Positions 21,240 to 32,465 of a stretch of DNA of 64,000 nt are shown here, in pieces. Location of the stretch: assembly GCF_036320965.1 (NCBI RefSeq), contig NC_092261.1, positions 16,908,146 to 16,972,145 on the forward strand. The letters are read 5' to 3'. Source of the DNA: Panulirus ornatus (lineage: Eukaryota > Arthropoda > Malacostraca > Decapoda > Palinuridae). Within the stretch, counting starts at the first letter, position 1. Each line of letters opens with the position of its first letter. The notes below the pieces were generated by a model that saw only the letters and a program-made list of their open reading frames with translations, did not search any database and was not told the DNA's origin. The translations under genes and the position numbers were made by a program.

Positions 21240-24200
21240 TTTTGCCGTAGACTAAAGGGACTTCAAGGTAAACCTTTGCTTTGGGACTTTAATTCTGGCT
21301 GGCGCCAAACGATTCTATTGGCGCTTGCCGCGGCCAAAGGGACTTCAAAATAAAGCTTCACTTTGGGACTTTATTTTATTGCTGGCGGCGCCAGATGATT
21401 CTATTGGTGTTTGCCGCGGTCAGCGGGACTTCAAAGTAAAGCTTCACTTTAGGACTTTTCTCCTGGCCGGCGCCATACGATTCTACTGATGTTTGCCGCG
21501 GCCAAAGGGGCTTCAAAGTAAACCTTCAATTTGAAACTTTTCTTCTGGCTGGCACACAGTATACCTTCAATCTGCCTCTGGTTTTGGATGCTTGCCTGGG
21601 CCTTTGGTGTCGCCAAGGGGGTTTTAAATTATACCTTCAATTTGCCTCTTTGGTTTTGGATGCCGCCAGGGCACTCTAATGGCCTTTGACGCCACCGAAA
21701 GTGCTTTAAATTCAACCTTCAATTGGCCTCTTTGGTTCTGGATGCCATCAAGCCACTCCAGTGGCCTTTGGCGCCGTCAAAAGGGCTTTAAATCAAATCT
21801 TCAATTTTCCTTTTTGGTTCTGGTTGCCGCGATGCCACTCTAATGGCCTTTGGCGCCACCAAAGGGGCTTTAACTTAAACCCTCAACCTGCCTATTTGGT
21901 TTTGGATGAAGCCACACCACTCGAATGGCGTTTGGCGCCGCCCAAGAGGCTTTAAATCAAACCTTAAATTTACATCTTTCTTTCTGGATGCTGCCACGCT
22001 TTTCTAATGGCCTTTGACGCCGCCAAAGAGGCTTTAGATTAAACCTTCAAAATGCATCTTTGGTTACTGATGCTCCCATACCACTCCAATGCCTTTTGGC
22101 GAAACCAAAGGGGCTTTGAATTAAACCTTCAGTAAGCATCTTTGGTTCTGGATGGTGCCACGCCTTTTTAATGACCTTTGGCGCCGCCAAAAGGACTTAG
22201 AATTAAATCTTCTATTTGCATTTTTGGTTCTGGATGCCGACACGCCACTCTAAAGGCATTTGGTGCCGCGTAAGGGGCTCTAATGTAAACCTTCAATTTG
22301 GCGCATTCCCTCTGGATGCCACCACGCTACTCTGAGTTTGGCGCCACCAAAGGGGATTTGAATTAAGTATTCACTTTTACTCTTTGGTTCTTAATGCCAC
22401 TACGCCACTCTAATGACCTTTGCCGCCGCCAAAACGGCTTTAAATAAGATCTTCAATTTTCCTCTTTGGTACTGGTTGCCGCTACACTACTCTAATAGCC
22501 TTTGGCGCCGCTAAAGGGGTTTCAAATTAAACCTTCAATTTGCCTCTTTGGTTTGGGATGCCGCCAGGCACTCTAATGGCATTTGACGCCGCCAAAATTG
22601 CTTTGAATTAAACCTTCAATTTGCATCTTTGGTTATGGATGCCACCACGCCACTCTAATGGTATTTGGCGCAGCCAAAGAAGCTGTAAAGTAAATCTTCA
22701 ATTTTCTTTGGTTCTGGGTGCCGCCACGCCGCTCTAATGGCTTTTGGTGCAGCCAAAGGGGCTTTAGATTAAACATTCAATATGCCTCTTTGGCTTTAGA
22801 TGCCACCACGCTATTCCAATGTCTCTGACGCCACCAAAGGGGCTGTAAATTAAAACTTCAATTTTTGCCTTTGGTTTTGTATGCCGCCACGACACTTTAA
22901 CGGCCTTTGGCGCCACCAAAGGGGGCTTTGAATTAAACCTTCAATTTTCCTCTAGTTTTGTATGCCGCCACGCCACTCTAATGGCCTTTGGCGCCATCAA
23001 AGGGGCTTTATATTAAACTTTCAGTTTACATCTTTGGCTCTGGATGATGCCACGTCTCTCTAATGGTCTTTGGCGCCGCTAAAGGGTATTCAAATGAAAC
23101 CTCCAATTTGCCTCTTTGGTTTTGTTTGCCGCCACGCCACTCTAGGGGGCTTTGCGACCAAAGGGGCTTTGACGTTAACATTTAATTTACCTCTTTGGTT
23201 CTGGTTGCTGCCACGCCACTCTAATGGCCTTTGGCGCCACCAAAGGGGCTGTACATTAAGCCTTCACTTTTCCTCTTTACTTCTGGATGATGACATGCCA
23301 CTCTGATGGCCTTTGGCTCCACCAAAGGGGGTTGAAGTAAACCTTTAAATTACCTCTTTGAATCTGGATGCTGCTACGCAACTATAATGTCCTTTGGTGC
23401 AGCCAAAGAGGTTTTAATGTAAACATTCAAAGTGGCGCATTCCCTCTGCATGCCACCACGCTAATCTAACTGCTTTTGGCGCCGCCAATGGGGTTTTAAA
23501 TTAAGCCTTCAATGTTCGTCATTGGTTCTGGATGCCGCCACGCCACTCTACAGGCTTTTTGCGCCGCCAAAGAGGCTTTCCATTAAGCCTTCACTTTTCC
23601 TCTTTGGTTTTGGATGCCGCCACGGCACTTTAATGGCCTTTGGCACTGCCAAAGGGAATTCAAGTTAAAACTTTTATTTACCTGTTTGATTCTGGATGCC
23701 GCCACGCCATTCTAATGGTTTTTGGCGCCGCTAAAGGAGCTTTAAATTAAGTCTTCAATTTGCCTCTTTGGTTTTGGATGCCGCCATGCCCCTCTACTGG
23801 CCTTTAGCGTCACCAAAGGTTTGAAGGTTTAATTCAAAATTCCTTTGGCGACGCCAAAGGAACTTTGAATTAAACCTTCAATTTCCCTTTTTGGTTCTGG
23901 ATGCCGCTACGCCACTTTAATAGCCTTTGGCGCCGCCAAAGGGCCTTCAAATTAAATCTCCAATTCTCCCCTTACGTTTTTGATGCCCGCCACGCCACTC
24001 TAATGGATTTTGGCGCCACCAAAGGGGCTTTGAATTAAACCATCAATTTTCATTTTTGGTTCTGGATGCCGCCACGCCACTCTAATGGCCTTTGGTGTCG
24101 CGGAAGGGGCTTTAATGTAAACATTCAATTTAGCACTTTCTCTCTGGATGCCACCACGATACTCTGTCTTTGTCGCCGGCAAAGGGCCTTTAAATTAAGC

Positions 24201-26519
24201 ATTCAATTTTCCTCTTTGGTTCTGGATGCTGCCACGCCACTCTAATGACTTCTGGCGCCGCCAAAGAGGCTTTAAACTAAACATTCAATTTGCCTCTTTC
24301 CCTTTGGATGCCACTACGATAATCTAACTGCCTTTGGCGCCGCCAACGGGGTTTCAAATTAAGCATTCAGTTTTCCTCATTGGTTCTAGATGCTGCTACG
24401 CCACTCTAATGGCATTTTGCGCAGCGAACAAAATGCGCAGCGAAAGAGGCTTTAGATTAAACATTCAATTTGCCACTTTGGTTTTGGATGCCGCCACGCC
24501 ACTTTAATGGACTCCACGCTGTTCTAGTGGCTTTTGGAGCCGTCAAAGAGGCTTTAAATCAAATCTTCAATTTGCCTCTTACGTTTGGGATGTCGCCACG
24601 CCACTCTAATGGCCTTTGGCGCCACCAAAGGGGCTTTTAGATTAAACCTTCAATTTGCCTCTTTGGTTCTGGACGTAACCCCGCCACTCTAATGGCCTTT
24701 GGCGCAGCCAAAGAGCTTTAGATTAAATCTTCGAATTTCCTCTTTGATTCTGGATGCCGTCACGCCACTTTAATGGCCTTTGAAGCTCCCAAAAGGGCTT
24801 TAAATTAAACCTTCAAACTTCCTTTTTCATTGTGGATGCCGCCACGGCACTCTAATGGATTAAACCTTTAATTTTCCTCTTTACTTCTTAATGCTGACAC
24901 GCCACTCTTATGGCCTTTGGTGCCGCCAAAGGGGCTTTAACGTAAACATTTAATTTAGAGCTTTCCCTCTGGATGCCACCACGCTACTCTAACGGCATGT
25001 CGCCACGCCGCTCTAATGGCCACTGTAATGGCCTTTGTTGCTGCTAGTAAGCCTTCAGTTTGGCGCTTTACCATCTGGATGCCACCATGCTCCTCTAACT
25101 GCCTTTTGCGCCGCCATAGAGGCTATGAATTAAACGTTAAATTTTCATCTTTGGTTTTGGATGCCGTCACGCCACTCTACTGGCCTACGGCGCCACCAAG
25201 TGGATTCAAACTAAACCTTCAACTTGCCTTTTTGGTTCTGGATGCCGCCGCGCCACTGTAATAGCCTTTGGCGCCGCCAAAGGGGCTTTAGATTAAACCT
25301 CCAACTTGCCTCTTTGGTTTTGGATGCCGCCACGGAATTTTAATGGCCTTTGAAGCAGCCAAAGGGGCTTTAGATTAAACCGTCAAATTGCATCTTTGGT
25401 TCCGGATGACGCCACGCCAAGCTAATGGCCTTTAGCGATGCCAAAGGGAATCTAAATTAAATCTTCAATTTTTTCTTTGGTTCTAGATGCCGCCACGCCA
25501 CTCTAATTGCATTTAGCGTCGTTAAAGGGGATTTAACTTAAACCTTCAATTTTCCTGTTTAGTTTTTGATGCCGCCAAGCCACTCTAATGGCCTCTGACG
25601 CCACCAAAGGGGGTTTAGATTTAGCCTTCAATTTTCCTCTTTGATTCTGGATGCCGCCACGTCACTCTAATATTCTTTAGCGTCGCTAAAGGGGATACAA
25701 ATTAAACTTTCGATTTTCCTCTTTGGTTCTGGACGCCGCCACGTCACTCTAATGGCATTTGGTAGTGCCAAAGGGACTTTAAATGAAACCTTCAATATGC
25801 CTCTTTGGTTTTGGATGACGCCACGCCACTCTAATGGCCTTTGGCGCCGACAAAGGGGTTTTAAACTAAAAATTTAATTTTCCTCTCTGGTTTTGTATGC
25901 CGCCGCGCCATCTAATGTCCTTTGACGCCGCCAAAGGGGCTTTGAATCAAACCTTCAGTTTGCCTTCCTGGTTCTGGATGCCGGCACGGCATTCTAATGG
26001 CCTTTGGCGCCACCAAAGGGGCTTTGAATTAAACCTTCAATTTGCCTCTTTGGTTCTGGTTGTCGCCACACCACTCTAATGGCCTTCGGTGCCACCAAAG
26101 GGGCTTTAAGCTAAACTTTCAATTTTCCTCTTTGGTTCTGGATGCCGCCACGCTACTCTAATTGCCTTTGGCCCCGCCAAAGGGGCTTTAAATTAAGCCT
26201 TCGATTTTATATTAAATCTTCAATTTGCCTCTTTGGTTCTGGATGCCGCCACATCACTCTAATGGTATTTGGTGTCGCCAAAGGGGCCTTAATGTAAACC
26301 TTCAATTTGGCACTTTCCCTCTGGTTACCACCACGCTACTCCAACTGATTTTGGCACCGCCAAAGGGGCTTTAATCTTGGCCTTCAATTTTTCTCTTCGG
26401 TTCTGGATGCCGCCACGCTACTCTAATCGCTTTTGGCGCCGTCAAAGGGTCTTTAGATTAAACCTTCAATTTGCCTTTTTGGTTTTGGATGTCGCCGCGC
26501 CACTTTAATGACCTTTGGC
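21240..26519 (+). repeat. 82-bp satellite array with central palindrome
   Basis: Roughly 64 head-to-tail monomers of about 82 bases lie here (for example TTTGGCGCC at 21849 and 21931). The consensus holds AACCTTCAATTTGCCTC, TTTGGTTCTGGATGCCGCC, ACGCCACTCTAATGG and the 19-bp palindrome CCTTTGGCGCCGCCAAAGG (9-base arms round one base). The first four monomers (21240-21545) form a separate subfamily with TTGCCGCGGCCAAAGG and GGGACTT. Monomers diverge widely, so the array is not freshly homogenised. Short frames here are artefacts of the repeat. Confidence 0.95.
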
Positions 26520-26815
26520 GAGCCCTTTGCCAAATTGAAGATCAACTTTAAAGCTCCTTTGGCGGCGCCAAAGGCCGTTAGTGTGTGCGTAGTGGCATCC
26601 ATGAGCATAATTCCAAAGTGAAGGTTTTCTTTAAAGCCCCTTTGGCGGCGCTAAAGGCCATTAGAGGGGCGTGGGGTATCAAGGGACAAAGTGCCAAATT
26701 GAAGGTTTCCTTTAACACCCCTTTGGAGGCGCCAAAGGTCATTAGAGTGGCGTAGCGGCTTCGAGAGTCAAAGTGCCATATTGAAGGTTTATTTTGAAGC
26801 TCCTTTAGTTGCTCT
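26520..26815 (-). repeat. Inverted monomers at the right edge of the satellite
   Basis: Three monomers run in the opposite orientation to the main array. They show CCTTTGGCGGCGCCAAAGG at about 26552, CCTTTGGCGGCGCTAAAGG at about 26639 and CCTTTGGAGGCGCCAAAGG at about 26719. Each is preceded by the reversed tail (AAATTGAAG and AACTTTAAAGC) and followed by the reverse of CTCTAATGG. The switch occurs at about 26520, inside a monomer. Confidence 0.9.
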
Positions 26816-27084
26816 TCAGCAACACGGATCTGGGGCTCGTTATTATACCTTTACATTTCAGATGGACTTGGGATATAGATACAGTACAGAAGTGTATCTG
26901 TCTATCAAATACGGATGTAGTGCAACACACAAAATCCTTGCGCCACAATGAAAACAATCCAACTTAACGCCAGGTTAGAGAAAAAGGAAAAAGAAAGGGG
27001 GAGAAAGCAGAGTGCTTGTGATTACGATTTGCGTGTTATGGGGAGAGAGTTTTACACTAGTGCTGCCCCGTCCCTTAATCATAT
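26816..27084. other. Unrecognised flank of the satellite
   Basis: This is nonrepetitive sequence between the satellite and a SINE. No gene or RNA is recognised. Confidence 0.5.
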
Positions 27085-27298
27085 CTTTAGCTCACTTTAC
27101 ACCCTTTAAACCCCAGCCTAAGCCAGGGATCCATTTATGGACCAGCCCGAGTGGAGGAGGAACACCCGGGTAGGGTGTAGGTCGACTACCAGGCCTAGGA
27201 TTCAACGCTATGCTGGTCCGACCCCGGCTGGCGCGTGCTGTCTCATGGTCATTAACACTTAACTACCACACCGCGGAGGCCCGCGAGCGCATATGCGT
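27085..27298 (-). mobile_element. tRNA-derived SINE, family 2, antisense
   Basis: On the minus strand the element begins near GGCCTCCGCGGTGTGGTAG, contains a box-B-like GTTGAATCC, and then CGGGTGTTCCTCC, GGTCCATAAATGG and CCTGGCTTAGGCTGGGG. The last blocks define the same family as the copies at 20859 and 57305. A T-run and (GT)n at 27299-27348 adjoin its 5' side. Confidence 0.75.
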
Positions 27299-27347
<49 letters not shown>

Positions 27348-27348
27348 A
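27299..27348 (+). repeat. T-run followed by (GT)n
   Basis: A run of about 22 T residues is followed directly by about 14 GT units. Confidence 0.95.
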
Positions 27349-28097
27349 TACGCAGTGTGTCTTGTATACTTCCTATCGCGTGTGAAAACGATCCACATCC
27401 TGGATCTAATTCCTTTGTTACCAATAAATATTCGACTGGAACAGCTCAACCCTCCTGTCTACAATTATCCACTCAGTTCATGGTGACATGCAGTCCCAGT
27501 CGTGAGATGAACACGAGTACCCAAGACCAGTGTCCTTTTGAAAGAAAAAATGATCTAAATGAACGAATGCATCGACTAGAATAGATAATGATTCATGAAC
27601 TATTCTGAATGACAATGGATATTAACGAGGGACTTTGATTTTTTTCTGTAGTCTCATATCCCTTCAGTCACAAACTTGACATTTCTTCTCAAAAATCGTC
27701 GAAGAGATAATCGGCATTTTCTCAAAACACTGATAGCATTACTCTCCATCATCACAGTCTCCATACAACACACAGAGAACTAAACATGTATTGAAAATAT
27801 ATGTATTTTCTTCCTTTGAGTTACAAAAATTTCTCCCTAACAACGTGAGTCAAAAACGAAAGATCTACAAAAAAGAGAAAAAAAAATCTGAACACAATCT
27901 GAGTCAGACTGAAAAGAAACGTTCCATCATCAAACACGTAGAACACTCCCCCTGATGGGTCTCCCATATGTCAAAATCCTTGGAATAATACATGGCCATT
28001 TCAGTTAACCTTTCCCAGGTTGATAGATGCGTCTGACACCTGAGATATAGAGAAGAAAAAATGTGTTTCTCTACAGATTGGTTTCAGATCATCTTAT

Positions 28098-28098
<1 letters not shown>
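27349..28098. other. Unrecognised single-copy stretch
   Basis: No domain, RNA or repeat family is recognised. Confidence 0.5.

Positions 28099-28154
<56 letters not shown>
28099..28154 (+). repeat. (CA)n microsatellite
   Basis: About 27 CA units directly precede a PLE terminus. Confidence 0.95.
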
Positions 28155-28155
<1 letters not shown>

Positions 28156-28255
28156 ACTGTTATATTTCTCTCTTGTGTCTCCCCTGATGATGTGATTATC
28201 ACACGAAAGTGCACTTGGGAACTTTTCGTGTTTCATTTTCCCCGTGGACTCATAG

Positions 28256-28258
<3 letters not shown>
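28155..28258 (+). mobile_element. Penelope-like element terminus with hammerhead-like core
   Basis: This fragment matches the region just downstream of the GIY-YIG frame of the PLE at 34935-36480. It includes GTGTCTCCCCTGATGATG, GTGCACTTGGGAAC and CCCCGTGGACTCATAGGAA, followed at once by (TA)n. It contains CTGATGA (28184-28190) and GAAA (28205-28208). GTG/CAC can pair as stem II, a two-pair stem III is possible, and UCCC (28180-28183) can pair with GGGA (28217-28220). One extra U follows CUGAUGA compared with the standard hammerhead. Confidence 0.7.

Positions 28259-28331
<73 letters not shown>
28259..28331. repeat. (TA)n microsatellite
   Basis: About 36 TA units begin immediately at the end of the PLE terminus. 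Confidence 0.97.
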
Positions 28332-28335
<4 letters not shown>

Positions 28336-28499
28336 TATCATCATCATCAAGCAAAACAGATCAAGGGATTTTCACTAAGAACAAATGGACAAACACTTTG
28401 GCCGACAGGTTGATGTGGCACAATAAAACGAACAAATGCTGCTCAAGTTGGCTTCCAGACTCCCATAACTACACTTGAAAATGGCATAGTTAAGGGAGA
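28332..28499. other. Short unrecognised spacer
   Basis: Nothing is recognised in this spacer. Confidence 0.5.
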
Positions 28500-29576
28500 A
28501 ACTATGCCGTGGGTTACCCTCTAATGACAGAGAATGGGGATGGGGGAAGGAACGGGGAGAATGAGCCGTGGGGATGAAGCAGGTGTTCGAGGGGAAAGGT
28601 CAGGAAGTCTTAAGGGGTGAACCAGGTGGGGGAGAAGGTCAGGGAGTGTTGGGGATGAGCCGGATAGAGAAGAGGTCATGGAGTGATGGGGATGAGCTGG
28701 GTGGGTGAAAAGGTCAGCAAGTGGCTGAAGTGAGCCGGATGAAGAGGTAAGGAAGTGGTGGGGATGAACCGGATGGGGAAGAAGTCAGGAAGTGGAGGGG
28801 ATGAGCCGGTTGGAGAGGTCAGGGAGTGGTGGGGAGGAGCTGGATGGGGAAGAATTTAGGGAGTGGTGGAGATAAGCCAGCTTCGGAGGTCAGGAAGAGG
28901 TGGGGATGAGCCGGATGGGGAAGGAGTCAGTAAGTGGAGGGGATGAGCCGGTTGGAGAGGTCAGGGAGTGGAGGGGATGAGCCAGTTGGGGAAGAGGTCA
29001 GCGAATGGTGGGGATGAAGGGAGTGCGGAGGAGGGAATCAGGGAGTGGTGGGATGATTTGGGTAGGGGGCGATGCGGAGGGAATGAGACGGGTGGGGGAA
29101 GGTCTGAGAGTGATGGGGATAAACGAGTGGGGAGAATGTCAGGGAGTGGCGGGGATTAGCCAGGTGTGGGGAGGAAGGGAGTGGGTGGGGGGAGAAGAGG
29201 TCTCAAGAAGGCTTGGGAATAAACCTGGAGTGGGAGGTCAGAGAGGGGTGGGAAGAGGTGGGGAAGTAATAAGAATGATTCAAGGGGAAAGGAGGGGGGG
29301 GGGGTTGGTTAGAAAGGCTTGGGGTTAAGCCAGGTGTGGGAGGGAGGATCAGAGGGAGGTAGGGATGAGCGGGATCGAAAGGGCGGTCATATAGGGAGGG
29401 AGGTCATAGAGAATAGCGGGGAGGAGCCGGGAAGAGGGGAATTGTAGGAGGGCACGGATCATTTAGCAACAAACAAGGGGAACATTTGTAAGAGGAAGGC
29501 CACTGAGGGAAGGACTGAGGAGCAATAGAGGGGAGAGTGTGAGGAGAGTTGATGGGAGGGAACAGAGGTAAACAGA
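28500..29576 (+). repeat. Purine-rich 37-bp minisatellite
   Basis: Imperfect repeats of about 37 bases follow the pattern GGGATGAGCCGGATGGGGAA then GAGGTCAGGGAGTGGTG. Roughly 28 diverged units are present. The plus strand is over 80 percent purine and has many G-runs, including eleven G residues near 29294-29304. The plus-strand frames at 28968-29328 are simple products of the repeat. The array ends where the 5'-truncated RTE copy begins. Confidence 0.9.
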
Positions 29577-31096
29577 GAAGAGGTAGTAAAAGCTTTGCGG
29601 AAGATGAAAGCCGGCAAGGCAGCAGGTTTGGATGGTATTGCAGTGGAATTTATTAAGAAAGGGGGTGACTGTATTGTTGACTGGTTGGTAAGGTTATTTA
29701 ATGTATGTATGACTCATGGTGAGGTGCCTGAGGATTGGCGGAATGCGTGCATAGTGCCATTGTACAAAGGCAAAGGGGATAAGAGTGAGTGCTCAAATTA
29801 CAGAGGTATAAGTTTGTTGAGTATTCCTGGTAAATTATATGGGAGGGTATTGATTGAGAGGGTGAAGGCATGTACAGAGCATCAGATTGGGGAAGAGCAG
29901 TGCGGTTTCAGAAGTGGTAGAGGATGTGTGGATCAGGTGTTTGCTTTGAAGAATGTATGTGAGAAATACTTAGAAAAGCAAATGGATTTGTATGTAGCAT
30001 TTATGGATCTGGAGAAGGCATATGATAGAGTTGATAGAGATGCTCTGTGGAAGGTATTAAGAATATATGGTGTGGGAGGCAAGTTGTTAGAAGCAGTGAA
30101 AAGTTTTTATCGAGGATGTAAGGCATGTGTACGTGTAGGAAGAGAGGAAAGTGATTGGTTCTCAGTGAATGTAGGTTTGCGGCAGGGGTGTGTGATGTCT
30201 CCATGGTTGTGTTTAATTTGTTTATGGATGGGGTTGTAAGGGAGGTAAATGCAAGAGTCCTGGAAAGAGGGGCAAGTATGAAGTCTGTTGGGGATGAGAG
30301 AGCTTGGGAAGTGAGTCAGTTGTTGTTCGCTGATGATACAGCGCTGGTGGCTGATTCATGTGAGAAACTGCAGAAGCTGGTGACTGAGTTTGGTAAAGTG
30401 TGTGGAAGAAGAAAGTTGAGAGTAAATGTGAATAAGAGCAAGGTTATTAGGTACAGTAGGGGTGAGGGTCAAGTCAATTGGGAGGTGAGTTTGAATGGAG
30501 AAAAACTGGAGGAAGTGAAGTGTTTTAGATATCTGGGAGTGGATCTGTCAGCGGATGGAACCATGGAAGCGGAAGTGGATCATAGGGTGGGGGAGGGGGC
30601 GAAAATTTTGGGAGCCTTGAAAAATGTGTGGAAGTCGAGAACATTATCTCGGAAAGCAAAAATGGGTATGTTTGAGGGAATAGTGGTTCCAACAATGTTG
30701 TATGGTTGCGAGGCGTGGGCTATGGATAGAGATGTGCGCAGGAGGATGGATGTGCTGGAAATGAGATGTTTGAGGACAATGTGTGGTGTGAGGTGGTTTG
30801 ATCGAGTAAGTAACGTAAGGGTAAGAGAGATGTGTGGAAATAAAAAGAGCGTGGTTGAGAGAGCAGAAGAGGGTGTTTTGAAATGGTTTGGGCACATGGA
30901 GAGAATGAGTGAGGAGAGATTGACCAAGAGGATATATGTGTCGGAGGTGGAGGGAACGAGGAGAAGAGGGAGACCAAATTGGAGGTGGAAAGATGGAGTG
31001 AAAAAGATTTTGTGTGATCGGGGCCTGAACATGCAGGAGGGTGAAAGGAGGGCAAGAAATAGAGTGAATTGGAGTCATGTGGTATACAGGGGTTGA
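29577..31096 (+). pseudogene. RTE-like non-LTR reverse transcriptase, copy B (longest)
   Basis: This is RT and C-terminal sequence of an RTE-clade-like LINE; the clade assignment is from motif memory. The first frame (to 30239) has KMKAGKAAGLDG, then CIVPLYKGKGDKSECSNYRG, the FRSGRGC block, FMDLEKAYDRVDRDALW and LRQGCVMSPW. A two-base insertion within 30207-30212 then shifts the frame. The second frame carries [19 protein letters not shown], the catalytic FADD at 30326-30337, YLGVDLSADGT, MLYGCEAWAMDR, LRTMCGVRWFDRVSN, WFGHMERMSEERLTKR and RRRGRPNWRWKDGV. It ends in a stop at 31094-31096. The endonuclease domain is missing (5' truncation at the minisatellite), so this copy cannot be autonomous. 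Confidence 0.93.
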
Positions 31097-31289
31097 CGTG
31101 CTGTCAGTGGATTGAAGCAAGGCATGTGAAGCGTCTGGGGTAAACCATGGAAAGCTGTGTAGGTATGTATATTTGCGTGTGTGGACGTGTGTATGTACAT
31201 GTGTATGGGGGGGGGGTTGGGCCATTTCTTTCGTCTGTTTCCTTGCGCTACCTCGCAAACGCGGGAGACAGCGACAAAGTATAAAAAAA

Positions 31290-31306
<17 letters not shown>
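31097..31306 (+). mobile_element. RTE copy B 3' UTR and poly(A)
   Basis: The tail continues from the stop with GTGTGGACGTGTGTATG and GGGCCATTTCTTTCGTCTG, then CCTTGCGCTACCTCGC, AACGCGGGAGACAGCGACAA, a run of about 23 A and (TA)n. This is the short-tail subtype, shared with copies C, H and I. The GCTACCTCGC segment is the part shared with the short non-autonomous elements. Confidence 0.9.

Positions 31307-31359
<53 letters not shown>
31307..31359. repeat. (TA)n microsatellite at RTE 3' end
   Basis: This tract directly follows the poly(A) of RTE copy B. Confidence 0.97.
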
Positions 31360-31360
<1 letters not shown>

Positions 31361-32099
31361 TATTATCATCATAATTAGTAGCAACAGTAGCAGTAGGCAA
31401 CCCAGAACTGCCGTAGTAATTTTGAATCTATACCATACAACACATTTTTTCTAAGAATGCTTCCTTCAAGTATATACTGACAAAACTTTATGGTTATTGA
31501 TAGCAATATCCTTGAAAACATTCTGACACTGTACCCAAGATTCACCATTCCCCTGAGCTGTAAACACCTGGTGTAATCAGTCCATTACAATCACATTTTG
31601 TAACTACAGTGTCCAGAGAGTAATGGAACCTTTAACTTCTTTGACATTATTGTCAATGTTAACAACATACCTGGTGTCAGTGTATTATGTCACTCTATGC
31701 CCAACATGTAAAGTATCTTTGACTCATATTGCTATCAATGTTAGCGACTGTGCGCTACATTGTGTATGTATGACATATCTTAAACGTGCTTTGTATTACA
31801 CAAATGTTGTTATCTACGTTGCTGTCTGCATCATTTATTCGCCTGTAATCATATACCATGTATCCGATGTATCCTAGACCTCCCTCCCTCCCTCTCTGAC
31901 GGGAGAGGGGACCCTTTGGGTTCCTGGGTCCCATTTAGGACCCCCCGGTCACCCTCCTATATCGATGTACTGTACCCTCTTTACCCTCCATACTTGACTC
32001 CACCTACAGCTGGATATGTGCCCTACTCACCAATACTCTCACTGAACTACTTAGTCTGTGTATTACATCGAAACAATAGATATCAAAAATGCTTTTCTG
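31360..32099. other. Unrecognised stretch
   Basis: No gene is recognised. The short frames at 31623-31877 and 31916-32191 have no recognisable domain. A pyrimidine-rich run lies near 31880-31900. Confidence 0.45.
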
Positions 32100-32465
32100 T
32101 GACAGTGTTGAGTGAAGCGTACAGAGCAGGGGTAAGGTGGAGGAAAGCACAGACCTCACAGTGGGTACAATACATTGGCACAGGAGGATGACACTTGAGC
32201 CTATGACAGTGTGGAGGAAGGGAACACAGCAGGGGGTAGGTGGAGGCAAGCATAGAGCATACAGTGAGTATAATACACTGGCATAGGAATCTGACTGGTA
32301 GGCCTGTGATAGTGTGGATGAAGGGCACAAAGCAGAATAGGTGAAGGCAAGCACACTGAGTACAGTAGGTACAATACTTCAGCAGAGAAGGGTATCACAA
32401 GGGCCTATGATAGGGTAGATGAAAGGCACGCTGCAGTTGTCGGGCGGAGGCAAGCATAATGAGGA
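32100..32465 (+). repeat. About 100-bp minisatellite, 3.5 units
   Basis: The phrase CCTATGACAGTGTGGAGGAAGG and its variants (CCTGTGATAGTGTGGATGAAGG, CCTATGATAGGGTAGATGAA) recur at about 32201, 32302 and 32403. Each is followed by GGTAGGTGGAGGCAAGCATAG and a GTGGGTACAATAC-like block. Related units occur at 44160-44430 and 52300-52565. Minus-strand frames across it (for example 32004-32354) are repeat artefacts. Confidence 0.85.

Noticed and set aside
21240..26519. CRISPR-like regular array
   Set aside because: There are no unique spacers between identical repeats. The whole 82-bp unit is repeated and diverged, and the genome is eukaryotic.
28063..28478. Frames with long His-Thr or Ile-Tyr runs
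   Set aside because: Direct translation of (CA)n and (TA)n. Also rejected at 38226-38771, 39405-39643 and 48074-48517.
32004..32398. Three overlapping minus-strand frames of 65-116 codons
   Set aside because: All are products of the roughly 100-bp minisatellite.
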